DNA from: Microlunatus lacustris
Lineage (GTDB): Bacteria > Actinomycetota > Actinomycetes > Propionibacteriales > Propionibacteriaceae
DNA length: 64,000 bases
Direction of reading: 5' to 3'
NCBI GenBank assembly: GCA_039527025.1
Contig: BAAAJN010000010.1
Location: 1 to 64,000 of the forward strand
The notes beneath the pieces were generated by a model. That model made no database searches. It was not told the origin of the DNA and worked only from the letters and a program-made list of their open reading frames with translations. How positions within the stretch are numbered: position 1 is the stretch's first letter; every line of letters starts with the position of its first letter. A program made the translations under genes and the position numbers. Shown here piece after piece: positions 43,232 to 51,195 of this stretch.

Positions 43232-44905
43232 TCAGCGGCGCGGACGGCGCAGCACCGCGAGCTGCAGCTCGACGAGCAGCCGGCCATCGGGGTCGTCCAG
43301 CGTGATCCCCAGCAGCTCCTCGGCTCGTCGGAGCCGGTAGCGCAGGGTGTTCGGGTGCACGCTCAGCGCGGTGGCGGCGGCCCGGACGTCGCCGAAGTGC
43401 CGCAGGTAGGTCTCGACGCTGCGCCGCATCGCCGAGCCGTGCCGCGCGTCGTAGTCCAGCAACGCGTCCAGCCGGGGATCCCGGAGCGCGGGCCGGCCGG
43501 CCACGAGGTCGAGGATCTCGCCGAGCAGCACGGGGGTGCGGGCGTCCGCCAGGCTGGTGACGCCCTCCTCACGCGGGGTCTGGTCGAGCACCCGGTCCAC
43601 CTCGGCCCGGGCGAGCGGCACGTCGGACAGCGAACCCACCGGCGCCGCGACGGCGGCCCGCAGACCGCTGCCCGGACGGCTGCGCAACCGGGCCAGCACG
43701 CCGCTGGTCCAGGCCGAGACGGCCGGAGCCGCGGCGGCGTGCGGGAGCAGCAGGTAGATCCGGTCCCCGAGGGTGGTCACCAGCGACTCCCGGGCGTAGG
43801 CACTGGCGTGCAGCCGCAGAGCGGCCGCCCGTTCTCCCAGCACGTCGCCAGGAGCGGACCCGACGGCGTCGAACCCGACGACCACCGCCGGGCCGGTGGT
43901 GGGGATGCCCAGGGCGGCGGCGAGCGAGGGCACGTCGACACCGCCCCCCTTGGCGCCGAGCAGCCGCTGGATCTGGACGGCCTCGTTGGTCGGCGCGTCG
44001 CGGGCCCGGGTGATCAGGCGAGCCGCGACGGCGGAGGCTCCCCGGAGCACCGCCGGCGCGTCGGGGGCCAGGGCCGCTGCGCCCTGCTGCACCCAGATGG
44101 TGCCCAAGGGCCGTGGCGCTCGGCCAGCCAACCCCGGGGTGAGGGTCTCCCGCATGCTGACCGCCAGCCGCCGCCGCAGCCCCAGGTCGAGGTCGGCTGG
44201 CACCTCCACCACGGCGTCGGAGCGCGCCAACCGGTCGTAGACCCCCCAGGCGCGCAACCGCTCCAGGTAGTGGGGCGGACCGGCCCGACCCAGGATCGAG
44301 AGCCGCCGGAGCTCGTCGGCGGCCTCGTCCGAGGCGGAGTAGGCCAGCACCCGGGCGTGCTCGTCCTCGATGCTCACCATGCCGCGGGTCAGGGTGGACA
44401 GCGTCTGCGCCAACCCGGCGAGGTCGGTGTCCACCCCGGCGGCGCCACGGGCCAGCGGCGAGTCCGCGCCGCCGAGCGAGCGGTCCAGCACCTCCCGGAT
44501 GGTGGTCAGCAGCTGCTCCCAGCGGGCCTGCGGGTGCACGGCCACGAGCGCGACCCCGGCCGCCCGGGCCGCGCGCGCCAGACCGGGCGAACGGGCAGCG
44601 GCCTTGGCCAGCACCGCGGCCGGACGCCGGTCGTCGGCCCGCCCGCCGAGACCGGTGAGCCACGCGGCCGCCAGCGGCTCCGCGACCCCGGCGAGCAGCC
44701 ACAGCTCGGCCGGTCCCGGGCTGTCGACCTCGGGATCGTCGAGGTCGTCGGCGTCGACCAGCACCACCGCCGCCACCTCCACCGGCCGCGGTCCGGGGAC
44801 CACCAGCTCCGCCGAGGCCGGGGCGAGAGCGCGGAGCAGCGCGTCGAGCGGCACCCGACCGGGGGTCCACCCGCTCGCCAGCGCTCCTGCGGCGTCCGCC
44901 GTCAT
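43232..44905 (-). CDS. PucR/CdaR-family transcriptional regulator, PutR-like
   Basis: The 557-residue protein has an N-terminal PucR-type sensor region, a central GGDEF-like domain (VVGFDAVGSAPGDVLGERAA, DRIYLLLPHAAAAP) and a C-terminal PucR helix-turn-helix (YLRHFGDVRAAATALSVHPN, TLRYRLRRAEELLGITLDD). ATG 44905. It is divergent from the proline dehydrogenase/P5C dehydrogenase genes; PucR-family PutR proteins activate these genes with proline in other actinobacteria. Two identical-spacing palindromes (TCGTCC-N4-GGACGA) in the intergenic region are its likely sites, one only 18 bp from its own start, implying autoregulation. Confidence 0.88.
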   Translation of the reverse strand: MTADAAGALASGWTPGRVPLDALLRALAPASAELVVPGPRPVEVAAVVLVDADDLDDPEVDSPGPAELWLLAGVAEPLAAAWLTGLGGRADDRRPAAVLAKAAARSPGLARAARAAGVALVAVHPQARWEQLLTTIREVLDRSLGGADSPLARGAAGVDTDLAGLAQTLSTLTRGMVSIEDEHARVLAYSASDEAADELRRLSILGRAGPPHYLERLRAWGVYDRLARSDAVVEVPADLDLGLRRRLAVSMRETLTPGLAGRAPRPLGTIWVQQGAAALAPDAPAVLRGASAVAARLITRARDAPTNEAVQIQRLLGAKGGGVDVPSLAAALGIPTTGPAVVVGFDAVGSAPGDVLGERAAALRLHASAYARESLVTTLGDRIYLLLPHAAAAPAVSAWTSGVLARLRSRPGSGLRAAVAAPVGSLSDVPLARAEVDRVLDQTPREEGVTSLADARTPVLLGEILDLVAGRPALRDPRLDALLDYDARHGSAMRRSVETYLRHFGDVRAAATALSVHPNTLRYRLRRAEELLGITLDDPDGRLLVELQLAVLRRPRR

Positions 44906-44922
44906 GCCGTGCGCGCCCTCCC

Positions 44923-44938
44923 TCGTCCGACCGGACGA
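44923..44938. promoter_or_regulatory. Candidate PucR-type operator 1
   Basis: TCGTCCGACCGGACGA is a perfect dyad with 7-bp arms and a 2-bp centre, 18 bp upstream of the pucR-like start. It shares the TCGTCC-N4-GGACGA pattern with the site at 45110-45125. Confidence 0.55.
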
Positions 44939-45033
44939 AGTGTAGGCACCACCGTCTCCCCCGGTCTCGCTCCCCGGCCCCGACCCGATGCCCTGGGTCC
45001 GGCGAAGAGCCCCTCACCGTCGAAGGAGACGTC

Positions 45034-45138
45034 GTGCCCCGGACGAGGACCCGGCCAGTCGTCGCGACTCTGGTTGCCACCGCCCTCACCGCGACGACCG
45101 CCTCCTCATTCGTCCGTCTGGACGAGGAACGGGCCTGA
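45034..45138 (+). CDS. 34-residue peptide ORF upstream of pruA
   Basis: GTG 45034 lies five bases after GAAGGAG (45022-45028), a stronger start context than many genes here. The product has a basic N-terminus (VPRTRTRP), a short hydrophobic/Thr-Ala core (VVATLVATALTATTASSFV) and an acidic end (RLDEERA). It could be a leader peptide, a small membrane peptide or the relic of a secreted protein. It overlaps the second operator-like dyad and ends 87 bp before pruA. No family match. Confidence 0.4.
   Translation: MPRTRTRPVVATLVATALTATTASSFVRLDEERA
45110..45125. promoter_or_regulatory. Candidate PucR-type operator 2
   Basis: TCGTCC-GTCT-GGACGA has the same arms and spacing as operator 1, and is followed by a degenerate copy (CCGGCC-GGAC-GGACGA, 45142-45157). 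Together they lie 69-116 bp upstream of pruA, suitable for an activator site. Confidence 0.55.
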
Positions 45139-45225
45139 ACTCCGGCCGGACGGACGAGACGGGGAGGTGGTCGCGCGCGGTTGGATGGAGGTCTCCCCCG
45201 ACGACCCCCTCCGAAGGAGATCCCC

Positions 45226-46905
45226 GTGGACGCCGCCACCGTCGTGCCCGCCCCGACCAACGAGCCGGTGCACGACTACGCGCCGGGCAGCCCCGAGCGG
45301 GCCCGGCTGGAGACGAAGCTGGCCGAGCTCGCCGCCACCCCGCTGGACATCCAGCAGGTGATCGGCGGCCGGCGCCGCCGTGCGGCGGGTGCCGAGCAGC
45401 AGGTGGTGCAGCCGCACCGGCACGCCTCGGTGATCGGGAGCTACACCTACGCCGAGCACGCCGACGTCGCCGACGCGATCGAGGCGTCCGCGGCCGCCGC
45501 CCCGGCCTGGCGCGACCTGCCCTTCGACGAGCGCGCGGCGGTGTTCCTGCGCGCGGCGGACCTGCTGGCCGGCCCGTGGCGGGAGACGATCGCCGCGGCC
45601 ACCATGCTCGGCCAGTCGAAGACGGCCTACCAGGCCGAGATCGACACCCCGTGCGAGCTGGTCGACTTCCTGCGCTTCAACGTGCACTTCGCCGCCCAGA
45701 TCCTCCGCGACCAGCCCGTGTCGTCCCCCGGGGTCTGGAACCGCGTCGAGTACCGCCCGCTCGAAGGCTTCGTCTACGCCATCACCCCCTTCAACTTCTC
45801 GGCCATCGCCGGCAACCTGCCGACCGCGCCGGCGCTGATGGGCAACACGGTGCTGTGGAAGCCGTCGCCCACCCAGGCGGTTGCGGCCTACCTGACGCTC
45901 CAGCTGCTGGAGGCCGCCGGGCTGCCGGACGGCGTGATCAACCTGGTGCTCGGGGACGGGCCGCTCGTCTCGGAGGTCGCGCTGGCCGACCCGCGGCTGG
46001 CCGGCATCCACTTCACCGGCTCAACCGCCACCTTCCAGTCGCTGTGGAGCCAGGTCGGCGCCAACATCAGCCGCTACGCCGGCTACCCGCGGCTGGTCGG
46101 GGAGACCGGCGGTAAGGATTTCGTCGTCGCGCACAGCTCGGCCGACCCGGACGTGCTGACCACCGCGCTGATCCGGGGCGCCTTCGACTACCAGGGCCAG
46201 AAGTGCTCGGCCGCGTCGCGAGCCTTCGTGCCCCGCTCGGTCTGGGACCGGATGGGCGACGACTTCATCTCCAAGGTGGGGGGGCTGAGCTACGGCGACG
46301 TCACCGACCTCGAACACTACGGCGGCGCCGTCATCGACCAGCGCGCCTTCGACCGCAACGCGGCCGCCATCGAGCGGGCCAAGGCCACCAGCAGCATCAC
46401 CATCCCCGCCGGCGGGACCTACGACGACAGCGAGGGCTACTTCGTCCAGCCCACCGTCCTGCTCGGTGACGACCCGGCCGACGAGGCCTTCTCCACCGAG
46501 TACTTCGGCCCGATCCTGTCGGTGCACGTCTACGACGACCGCCCCCCCGGCGCCTGGAGCGACCTGCTCCGCGCCGTCGACAGCGGCTCCGCGTACGCCC
46601 TGACCGGAGCGGTGATCGCCACCGACCGGCATGCCGTGCAGGAGGCCAGCTCCGCACTGCGCTTCGCCGCCGGCAACTTCTACGTCAACGACAAGCCGAC
46701 CGGCGCCGTCGTCGGTCAGCAGCCGTTCGGCGGCGCCCGGGCCTCGGGCACCAACGACAAGGCCGGTTCGGCGCAGAACCTGATGCGCTGGACGTCGGCC
46801 CGGACCATCAAGGAGACCTTCGTGCCGGCCACCGACCACCGCTACGCCCACCAGGGCCCTCAGGTCGACGCCCAGCGCGAGTCGGTCGAGCGGGAGTCCG
46901 CGTGA
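45226..46905 (+). CDS. pruA: L-glutamate gamma-semialdehyde (P5C) dehydrogenase
   Basis: GTG 45226 lies six bases after GAAGGAG. The 559-residue protein is a class ALDH4 enzyme: YRPLEGFVYAITPFNFSAIA, the NAD-binding GNTVLWKPSPTQ, FTGSTATFQSLW, the catalytic Glu in VGETGGKDFVVAH, Cys327 in GQKCSAASRAFV, and EYFGPILSVHVY. It oxidises glutamate semialdehyde to glutamate with NAD, the second step of proline catabolism. The monofunctional proline dehydrogenase gene follows with overlapping stop/start. Confidence 0.95.
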   Translation: MDAATVVPAPTNEPVHDYAPGSPERARLETKLAELAATPLDIQQVIGGRRRRAAGAEQQVVQPHRHASVIGSYTYAEHADVADAIEASAAAAPAWRDLPFDERAAVFLRAADLLAGPWRETIAAATMLGQSKTAYQAEIDTPCELVDFLRFNVHFAAQILRDQPVSSPGVWNRVEYRPLEGFVYAITPFNFSAIAGNLPTAPALMGNTVLWKPSPTQAVAAYLTLQLLEAAGLPDGVINLVLGDGPLVSEVALADPRLAGIHFTGSTATFQSLWSQVGANISRYAGYPRLVGETGGKDFVVAHSSADPDVLTTALIRGAFDYQGQKCSAASRAFVPRSVWDRMGDDFISKVGGLSYGDVTDLEHYGGAVIDQRAFDRNAAAIERAKATSSITIPAGGTYDDSEGYFVQPTVLLGDDPADEAFSTEYFGPILSVHVYDDRPPGAWSDLLRAVDSGSAYALTGAVIATDRHAVQEASSALRFAAGNFYVNDKPTGAVVGQQPFGGARASGTNDKAGSAQNLMRWTSARTIKETFVPATDHRYAHQGPQVDAQRESVERESA

Positions 46906-47882
46906 TGGCGCTGCTGTCCGCGCCCGTGCTGACCAACCCGCTGAGACCGGCCCTGCTGGCCGCCGCCCGGTCGCCGCGGCTGGAGCGCACGGTCAGCCGC
47001 CTGGGCCTGACCCGGCACGTCGTCGAGCGGTTCGTGCCCGGGGAGTCCGAGGGTTCGGTCGTCGAGGCCGCTGCGGCGCTGCTCGCGTCCGGTCGCTTCG
47101 TCTCGGTCGACCACCTCGGTGAGGACACCACCGACGCGGCGCAGGCCGAGGCCACCGTGCAGGCCTACCTGTCGCTGCTCCGCGCCTACGCCGACCTGAC
47201 CGTGCCGGCCGGGACGGCGGTGCCGGCGCTGGAGATCTCGCTCAAGCTCTCGGCGCTGGGTCAGGCCCTGCCGGGCAACGGGCACGACATCGCGCTGGAG
47301 AACGCCCGCACGCTGTGCCGGGCCGCCGACGCGGCGGGGGTCTGGGTGAACGTCGACGCCGAGGACCACACCACCACCGACTCGACGCTGGCCATCGTCG
47401 GCGAGCTCCGAGCCGACCACCCCAGCGTGGCCACCGTGCTGCAGGCCTACCTGCACCGCACCGAGGACGACTGCCGGGCGCTGGCCGGAGCGGGATCGCG
47501 GATCCGGCTCTGCAAGGGCGCCTACGCCGAGCCCGCGTCGGTGGCCTTCCAGTCCGGCCCCGAGGTGGACGCCTCCTACCGGCGGTGCCTGGAGGTGCTG
47601 ATGCGCGGCGAGGGCTACCCGATGGTGGCCAGCCACGACCCCGCGATGATCAGCGCCGCCGAGGAGCTCGTCGCCTCGACCGGCCGCGGGACCGACGACT
47701 ACGAGTTCCAGATGCTGTACGGGATCCGCAACGCCGAGCAGCGCCGACTGGTCGCCGAGGGCCACCACGTCCGCGTCTACACCCCGTACGGCGACCAGTG
47801 GTACGGCTACTTCATGCGCCGACTGGCCGAACGGCCGGCCAACGTGCTGTTCTTCCTGCGCTCGCTGGTCAGCCGCGGCTGA
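46905..47882 (+). CDS. Proline dehydrogenase, monofunctional
   Basis: ATG 46905 (GTG 46902 also possible) overlaps the pruA TGA; 325 residues. The FAD-binding TIM barrel of PRODH is clear: VSVDHLGEDTTDAAQAEATV, ALEISLKLSALGQAL, VWVNVDAEDHTTTDSTL, the SRIRLCKGAYAEP motif, ASHDPAMI, and the C-terminal YGIRNAEQRRL plus VYTPYGDQWYGYFMRRLAER with the Arg pair that binds proline. It converts proline to pyrroline-5-carboxylate and passes electrons to the quinone pool at the membrane. Confidence 0.95.
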   Translation: MALLSAPVLTNPLRPALLAAARSPRLERTVSRLGLTRHVVERFVPGESEGSVVEAAAALLASGRFVSVDHLGEDTTDAAQAEATVQAYLSLLRAYADLTVPAGTAVPALEISLKLSALGQALPGNGHDIALENARTLCRAADAAGVWVNVDAEDHTTTDSTLAIVGELRADHPSVATVLQAYLHRTEDDCRALAGAGSRIRLCKGAYAEPASVAFQSGPEVDASYRRCLEVLMRGEGYPMVASHDPAMISAAEELVASTGRGTDDYEFQMLYGIRNAEQRRLVAEGHHVRVYTPYGDQWYGYFMRRLAERPANVLFFLRSLVSRG

Positions 47883-47909
47883 CCGGACCAGCCACCGGGC
47901 GGGGCGGGC

Positions 47910-48467
47910 TCAGTGCGCCTCGGCCTCGTCCAGCAGACCGCCCTGCTCGGCGCGCTCCACGATCGCCCGGACGTTCTCGAGCCGGCCGCAGTCGTCGTCG
48001 ATCAGCGCGTTGCGCTCGGTGGCGAAGACGGTGCCCAGCTCGGCCAGCGCCGGGGCCGGCACCTTCGCCCGGGCCGGGTTGAGGATGGTCAGCTCCTCCT
48101 CGGTGAGGTGGTGGTTGATCAGCCGCGACAGCTCCTCCACCGCCTCGTCGAACTCCTCGCCCTCGACGCTGGTCAGCTCCAGCACCGCCAGCAGCGCCTG
48201 GTTGCCCTCGGCGTGCTCGTGCTCGCCGTGCTGCGCCTCGTGGTCGCCGATGGCGTGGTCGTCGCGCAGCGTCGGGTAGACCTGCCGCTCCTCGGCCTCG
48301 GCGTGCGCGACGTGCAGGGCCGCGAACGCGCGGCGCACGGCGTCGCGGTCCGAGCTCGCGTCGCGCAGCTGCCGCAGCAGGGTCTCGAAGCGGCGGTGGT
48401 CGTCGAGGATCAGCTCGACGACGTCACCCGCGACGGGGCGGCCCAGGTCGATCGGGGTCGAGGTCAT
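47910..48467 (-). CDS. Hemerythrin-domain protein
   Basis: ATG 48467 is chosen because TAGCGT lies exactly seven bases upstream on the minus strand (leaderless); a GTG at 48476 overlaps that box. The 185-residue protein has the HHE four-helix pattern with di-iron ligands in ELILDDHRRFETLL, ALHVAHAEAEERQVYPTL and LINHHLTEEELTI. The loop between has an unusual run of His and Glu (HEAQHGEHEHAEG). Such proteins bind O2, NO or iron. It is convergent with the proline dehydrogenase gene, 27 bp apart, and divergent from mug. Confidence 0.85.
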   Translation of the reverse strand: MTSTPIDLGRPVAGDVVELILDDHRRFETLLRQLRDASSDRDAVRRAFAALHVAHAEAEERQVYPTLRDDHAIGDHEAQHGEHEHAEGNQALLAVLELTSVEGEEFDEAVEELSRLINHHLTEEELTILNPARAKVPAPALAELGTVFATERNALIDDDCGRLENVRAIVERAEQGGLLDEAEAH

Positions 48468-48474
48468 GGCCGTC

Positions 48475-48490
48475 ACGCTACCGGTAGGTT
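48475..48490. promoter_or_regulatory. Back-to-back -10 elements for two leaderless genes
   Basis: The palindrome CTACCGGTAG (48478-48487) is flanked so that TAGCGT (minus, 48480-48475) ends seven bases before ATG 48467 and TAGGTT (plus, 48485-48490) ends six bases before GTG 48497. The two -10 boxes are only four bases apart, so the two polymerases would exclude each other. Confidence 0.6.
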
Positions 48491-48496
48491 CTGACG

Positions 48497-49093
48497 GTGA
48501 AGTTCACGCGGGCGGAGCTGGAGAGCTTCCGTGACCGGTCCGTCCCCGACCTCGCCGGACCGGGGGTCCGGCTGGTGTTCGTGGGCATCAACCCGAGCCT
48601 GTGGACCGCCGGCACCCGCACCCACTTCTCCCACCCGGGCAACCGCTTCTACCCCGCCCTACGGCTCGCCGGCATCATCGACCGCGACCTCGACCGGGCC
48701 GCCGGGATGACCGAGGACGACCGGGCCTACTTCGTCGCCCGCGGCATCGGCCAGACCAACCTGGTCAACCGGGCGACGATCCGGGCCGACGAGCTGGCGG
48801 CCGACGAGCTCCGGGCGGGCGCGGAGCGGCTGCGCACCTTCGTCCGCACCCACGCACCGCTCGTCGTGGCGGTGCTCGGCATCACCGCCTACCGGACCGC
48901 CTTCGGCCATCCCAAGGCTCGCGGCGGTGAGCAGCCGGAGCCGCTGGAGGGCGCCCGGCTCTGGGTGGTGCCCAACCCGAGCGGCCTGAACGCGCACGAG
49001 ACGACGGCCACCCTGGCCGCCGCCTACGCCGAGCCGGCCCGGGCGGCCGGCCTGCTGCCCGCCGCGGCCCCCGCACCCTCCGACGAGCCGTGA
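48497..49093 (+). CDS. mug: G/U mismatch-specific DNA glycosylase
   Basis: The 198-residue protein starts at GTG 48497 without a ribosome binding site, as a leaderless gene. Uracil-DNA-glycosylase superfamily motifs of the Mug/TDG branch are visible: RLVFVGINPSLW (motif 1, GINPS with the catalytic-region Asn), HFSHPGNRFYPALRLAG, and VVPNPSGLNAHET (motif 2, NPSGLN). It removes uracil or ethenocytosine opposite guanine. A Pro/Ala tail follows the fold. It is convergent with the GPP34 gene across a hairpin terminator. Confidence 0.93.
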   Translation: MKFTRAELESFRDRSVPDLAGPGVRLVFVGINPSLWTAGTRTHFSHPGNRFYPALRLAGIIDRDLDRAAGMTEDDRAYFVARGIGQTNLVNRATIRADELAADELRAGAERLRTFVRTHAPLVVAVLGITAYRTAFGHPKARGGEQPEPLEGARLWVVPNPSGLNAHETTATLAAAYAEPARAAGLLPAAAPAPSDEP

Positions 49094-49127
49094 ACGAAGT
49101 CGTCGTCTAGTCGGACTTCCTTCACGG
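49088..49127. terminator. Bidirectional terminator between mug and the GPP34 gene
   Basis: CCGTGAACGAAGTC (49088-49101) pairs with GACTTCCTTCACGG (49114-49127) with one mismatch and a 12-nt loop. It overlaps the mug stop codon and precedes the stop of the minus-strand gene. Confidence 0.75.
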
Positions 49128-49138
49128 CTTGTATCCAG

Positions 49139-49825
49139 TCAGCTGCCGCCGTCGCCACCACCGCCGGACGCGGCGGCGGTCGTCGCGGCCGCGACCTCGT
49201 CCAGGGCCTTCTTGACCGCCTTGGCCACCCAGTCGCCCTCGCTGAGCTCCTTCGCCCGCGCGGCGACCAGCCGCCGGTCCTGGTCGGGCAGCACCTTCGG
49301 CAGCAGGTTCGTCACCCGCAGCAGGGCCACCAGCACGACGGTGCGCTCGGCCGGCGTGGTGCCGGCCACCAGGGCACCGTGCAGGCGACGGCGCACCTCG
49401 TCCTCCGGCTCGCGGTCCCGGGCCGGCCAGGTGGTCCACGGGAACAGCCCGAGCACCTTCTCCTCCACCCGCTCCAGCGCGCCGGCGCGGGTGAGCCGCT
49501 CGGCCAGCCGGTCGCGGAGCCCCTTGGTGATCCGCCGGCTGGACATGCCGCTCAGCAGGTCCTTCACCTTGCGGCCCTCGGCCACGACCAACTCCTGCAG
49601 GGCCCGGTCCAGCTCGACGTCGTCGGTCGGGCGGGGATCGGTGACGGTGACCCGCCCCCGCTTGGACCAGCCCTCCTCGTCGCTGGTGACGCCGATCCGC
49701 TCGGCCAGCGCCAGCTCGGCCACCAGGGCGCCGCCCAGCGCGGGGTCCAACCGGTCGGTGCCCACCAGTCGGCGGCCGGTCGTGTCGTCCAGGGCCAGCA
49801 GCAACAGCTCTTCAGCGATCAGCAC
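49139..49825 (-). CDS. GPP34 (Golgi phosphoprotein 3-like) family protein
   Basis: GTG 49825 lies seven bases after TACCGT (49838-49833), a leaderless arrangement that fixes the start; the GGGAGG between them is too close to act as a ribosome binding site. The 228-residue protein begins VLIAEELLLLALDDTTGR, the usual bacterial GPP34 N-terminus, and continues with ALGGALVAELALAERIGVT, SSRRITKGLRDRLAERLTRA and RTVVLVALLRVTNLLPKVL. Eukaryotic GOLPH3 binds PI4P on Golgi membranes; bacterial members probably bind a membrane lipid or phospholipid headgroup, role unknown. Confidence 0.88.
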   Translation of the reverse strand: MLIAEELLLLALDDTTGRRLVGTDRLDPALGGALVAELALAERIGVTSDEEGWSKRGRVTVTDPRPTDDVELDRALQELVVAEGRKVKDLLSGMSSRRITKGLRDRLAERLTRAGALERVEEKVLGLFPWTTWPARDREPEDEVRRRLHGALVAGTTPAERTVVLVALLRVTNLLPKVLPDQDRRLVAARAKELSEGDWVAKAVKKALDEVAAATTAAASGGGGDGGS

Positions 49826-49905
49826 GCCTCCCACGGTAGTGAGGCGGCCGTGCGGCGGCGGCCCCACACGACCGTCGCGTCCGGTCGTCGTGCTGTGATG
49901 GGGGC

Positions 49906-51195
49906 ATGAGTCCCGGCGCCGGCGCGACGCTCGCCTACCCGATCGTCCAGCGCACGCTGAGCAACGGCCTCCGGGTCGTCGCCAGCCCCGACCACACCAC
50001 CCCGACGGTGGCGGTGAACCTCTGGTACGACGTCGGCTCCCGTGACGAGGAGCCCGGCCGCACCGGCTTCGCGCACCTGTTCGAGCACCTGATGTTCCAG
50101 GGCTCCACGCACGTGCCGTCGGGGCAGCACATCGGCCTGCTGCAGGCCGCGGGCGCCTCGGTGAACGCCACCACGTGGTTCGACCGCACCAACTACTTCG
50201 AGACGCTGCCGACCGGCGGCCTCGACCTCGCCCTGTGGCTGGAGGCCGACCGGCTGGCGGGGCTGCTCGACACCATGACCCAGGAGAGCCTGGACAACCA
50301 GCGCGAGGTGGTGAAGGAGGAGAAGCGCCAGCGCTACGACAACGTGCCCTACGGCGACGTGATGGAGCGGCTGATCGCGCTCACCTTCCCCGCCGACCAC
50401 CCCTACGGCCACACGACCATCGGCTCGATGGACGACCTGGACGCCGCCACCTTGGAGGACGTCCAGACGTTCTTCCGCACGTACTACCTGCCCAGCAACG
50501 CCGTCCTGTCCATCGTCGGCGACGTCGAGCCGGACGCGGCGTTCGCCCGGGCGGACGCCTACTTCGGCGGGCTGCACAGCGGGCACAAGCCGGCCAAGGC
50601 GGTGGCCGACCCGTTGCCGCCGCTGACGGGCACCGAGCGCGACGAGACGTCGGCCGACGTGCCGGCCGAGGCCGTCTACCTGAGCTGGCGGCTGCCGCCC
50701 CGCGGCACCCGGGCCTTCGACGCGGTCGACCTCGCCTTCTCCGTGCTCGGCCACGGGCAGACCTCCCGGCTGCACAAGAGCCTGGTCCGGGGTGCCGAGA
50801 TCGCGGAGAGCTCGGGCGCCAGCACGCTCGGCCTGATCGGCGGCACCTCCTACGGCTTCGCCTACGCGCGGGCGCGGGACGGCGTGAGCGTCGAGCAGGT
50901 GGAGGAGGCGCTGGTGACCGAGGTCGACCGGCTGGCCACCGCCCTGCCCACCGAGCGCGAGCTGCGCCGCTCCCAGGCCCAGTTCGAGCGGCACTGGCTG
51001 CACGAGCTGGCCCGGGTGGACTCCCGCGCCGACGCCCTCGGCGAGCACGCCACCCTGCACCGCAACCCCGCGCTGGTCAACACCCGGATCGCCGAGGTGA
51101 ACGCCCTCACCCTCGACGACGTGGCCGAGGCGCTCGGCTCGGTCTTCCGCAGCGACCAGCGCGCCACCCTGACCTACCGCCAGGAGCACGCGTGA
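49906..51195 (+). CDS. M16-family zinc peptidase, catalytic subunit
   Basis: The 429-residue protein starts at ATG 49906. It carries the inverted zinc motif HxxEH (H57-x2-E60-H61 in GFAHLFEHLMFQG) and, about 75 residues on, the third-ligand Glu in REVVKEEKRQRYDN. The rest follows the pitrilysin/MPP-beta pattern (PYGHTTIGSMDDLDAATLED, YYLPSNAVLSIVGDV). The end overlaps the second M16 gene by four bases. The pair resembles heterodimeric bacterial M16B proteases (YmxG/PqqL type). No signal peptide, so it is probably cytosolic. Confidence 0.93.
   Translation: MSPGAGATLAYPIVQRTLSNGLRVVASPDHTTPTVAVNLWYDVGSRDEEPGRTGFAHLFEHLMFQGSTHVPSGQHIGLLQAAGASVNATTWFDRTNYFETLPTGGLDLALWLEADRLAGLLDTMTQESLDNQREVVKEEKRQRYDNVPYGDVMERLIALTFPADHPYGHTTIGSMDDLDAATLEDVQTFFRTYYLPSNAVLSIVGDVEPDAAFARADAYFGGLHSGHKPAKAVADPLPPLTGTERDETSADVPAEAVYLSWRLPPRGTRAFDAVDLAFSVLGHGQTSRLHKSLVRGAEIAESSGASTLGLIGGTSYGFAYARARDGVSVEQVEEALVTEVDRLATALPTERELRRSQAQFERHWLHELARVDSRADALGEHATLHRNPALVNTRIAEVNALTLDDVAEALGSVFRSDQRATLTYRQEHA

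Larger units (their letters stand above)
44906..45225. promoter_or_regulatory. 320-bp divergent region between pucR-like and pruA genes
   Basis: The interval holds three TCGTCC-N4-GGACGA-type sites (44923-44938, 45110-45125 and a degenerate one at 45142-45157) and a 34-codon open frame with a good ribosome binding site. GAAGGAG at 45213-45219 serves pruA. Promoter hexamers are not obvious. Confidence 0.6.
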
